Of a stretch of DNA of 13,825 bases, positions 13,238-13,825 are shown one piece after another. The translations under genes were made by a program, and so were the position numbers. The DNA is from UBA2137 sp050251555. Its GTDB lineage: Bacteria > Pseudomonadota > Alphaproteobacteria > Micavibrionales > Micavibrionaceae. The stretch covers positions 1-13,825 of the forward strand of contig JBFWMN010000047.1 of assembly GCA_050251555.1 (NCBI GenBank), in the 5' to 3' direction. A model generated the notes under the pieces. That model had not been told where the DNA came from. It made no database searches and was given only the letters and a program-made list of their open reading frames with translations. The number at the start of each line of letters is the position of its first letter. The stretch's first letter is position 1.

Positions 13238-13825
13238 ATGATGACTGAGAAAAAGAAATTCAGTTTTTTTGCCTATTTATTAGGCGCGCTTGGCTGTATC
13301 CCCTTCTTCGGATTTCCGTTTGCGATCATCACACTTTTATGGGGGTTGGCTTCTAAGCGCTCCGAGGGCAGGAATGTCGCACTGATCGGCGGTCTTGCCC
13401 TGACCATGCATGTTGTGGTGGTGGGTGCGTTTGCGGGTCTCACCTTTTATTTTTTCAAGCAGGCCGCACATATCCATACCGAACTGGCGTTACAGGCCAT
13501 GAATAATCTGAGCACTTACATCGAGGATTATAAGGCCAAAGAAGGTGTTTATCCGCCTGATCTGAAAACGCTTCAAACGGCCTACCCGCCCTCAACCCAG
13601 ATCATGATTTATGATCCGATGACCACCATGACATTTGCCTATGAGGATGGAGAGATGAAGCCTGTCCCAAGAGAGAATGCCGAGCCAGCTATGTTTTACT
13701 ATGCGCCCAAAGCTGAGGGTGGCTATGTTCTCTTCTCACTTGGTCATGACCGCAAACCAAACCCCGACGATGATGTGAAGCTGGGCGGGGTGTGTTCAGC
13801 CTACGCTGTGAAAAGCGCAACTATT
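13238..13825 (+). CDS. Membrane protein with GspG-like C-terminal region (3' end cut off)
   Basis: The frame is open from ATG 13238 (or ATG 13241) to the window end, 196 codons without a stop. After a short basic start (MMTEKKK), residues 9-38 and 46-73 are hydrophobic and likely span the membrane as a hairpin or two helices. Residues 85-105 form an amphipathic helix (ALQAMNNLSTYIEDYKAKEG). Then come YPPDLKTLQ at 105-113 and GGYVLFSLGHDRKPNPDDD at 161-179, which resemble the major pseudopilin GspG pattern (YP..L..L, then a Y/F..SLG.DG..G...D loop that binds calcium). The type IV prepilin cleavage motif (G-F-T-L-x-E) is absent, so it is not a standard pseudopilin. The start has only a poor Shine-Dalgarno. 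The similarity is by eye and the end is missing. Confidence 0.7.
   Translation, partial: MMTEKKKFSFFAYLLGALGCIPFFGFPFAIITLLWGLASKRSEGRNVALIGGLALTMHVVVVGAFAGLTFYFFKQAAHIHTELALQAMNNLSTYIEDYKAKEGVYPPDLKTLQTAYPPSTQIMIYDPMTTMTFAYEDGEMKPVPRENAEPAMFYYAPKAEGGYVLFSLGHDRKPNPDDDVKLGGVCSAYAVKSATI

Overview
The window looks like ordinary chromosome from an alphaproteobacterium with roughly balanced base composition (judged by eye). Reasons: a YqgE/AlgH protein and a small DgkA of proteobacterial type, an M16 processing-protease-like gene followed directly by a GNAT gene (an order I recall from many alphaproteobacteria, usually beside thrC), a DUF2235 and an Smr protein as single genes, and an intergenic TTAA-N7-TTAA box like the CtrA site of that class. 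No genus can be named safely. I see no tRNA, rRNA, CRISPR array, insertion sequence or phage gene.

Layout. 1-168: 5' end of cysS (minus strand, runs off the left edge). 275-1159: ten-helix DMT-type permease (plus). 1156-2214: DUF2235 hydrolase, convergent with the permease and overlapping it at the stop codons. 2268-2813: Smr-domain protein (minus). 2899-6626: plus-strand run lysA, a translationally coupled secreted protein, an acidic disordered protein, yqgE and dgkA. 6601-10024: minus-strand run read in the order M32 carboxypeptidase, M16 peptidase, GNAT acetyltransferase, tightly packed and convergent with dgkA. 10025-10294: a 270-bp regulatory gap with two abutting perfect dyads (one a CtrA-like box) and an extended -10 promoter lying in another dyad. 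10295-11250: an unrecognised 111-residue protein and an RNase H-fold protein lacking the usual fourth active-site aspartate. 11249-11490: on the minus strand, a candidate miniature transcription unit with a promoter-like pair, a near-perfect Shine-Dalgarno, an 11-residue Lys/Pro-rich ORF and an intrinsic terminator. 11571-12782: HI0933/YhiN-family flavoprotein. 12841-13209: DUF805 membrane protein. 13238-end: a membrane protein with a GspG-like C-terminal region, cut by the right edge.

How the genes fit together. The lysA run joins diaminopimelate/lysine synthesis, lipid recycling (dgkA) and envelope proteins, so cell-envelope growth is the common thread. The 10024-6601 run joins two metallopeptidases with an acetyltransferase and points to peptide turnover. 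Nothing here is a clear multi-gene novel system. The most unusual element is the 11-codon minus-strand unit near 11.4 kb, followed by the dyad-rich control region at 10.1-10.27 kb.
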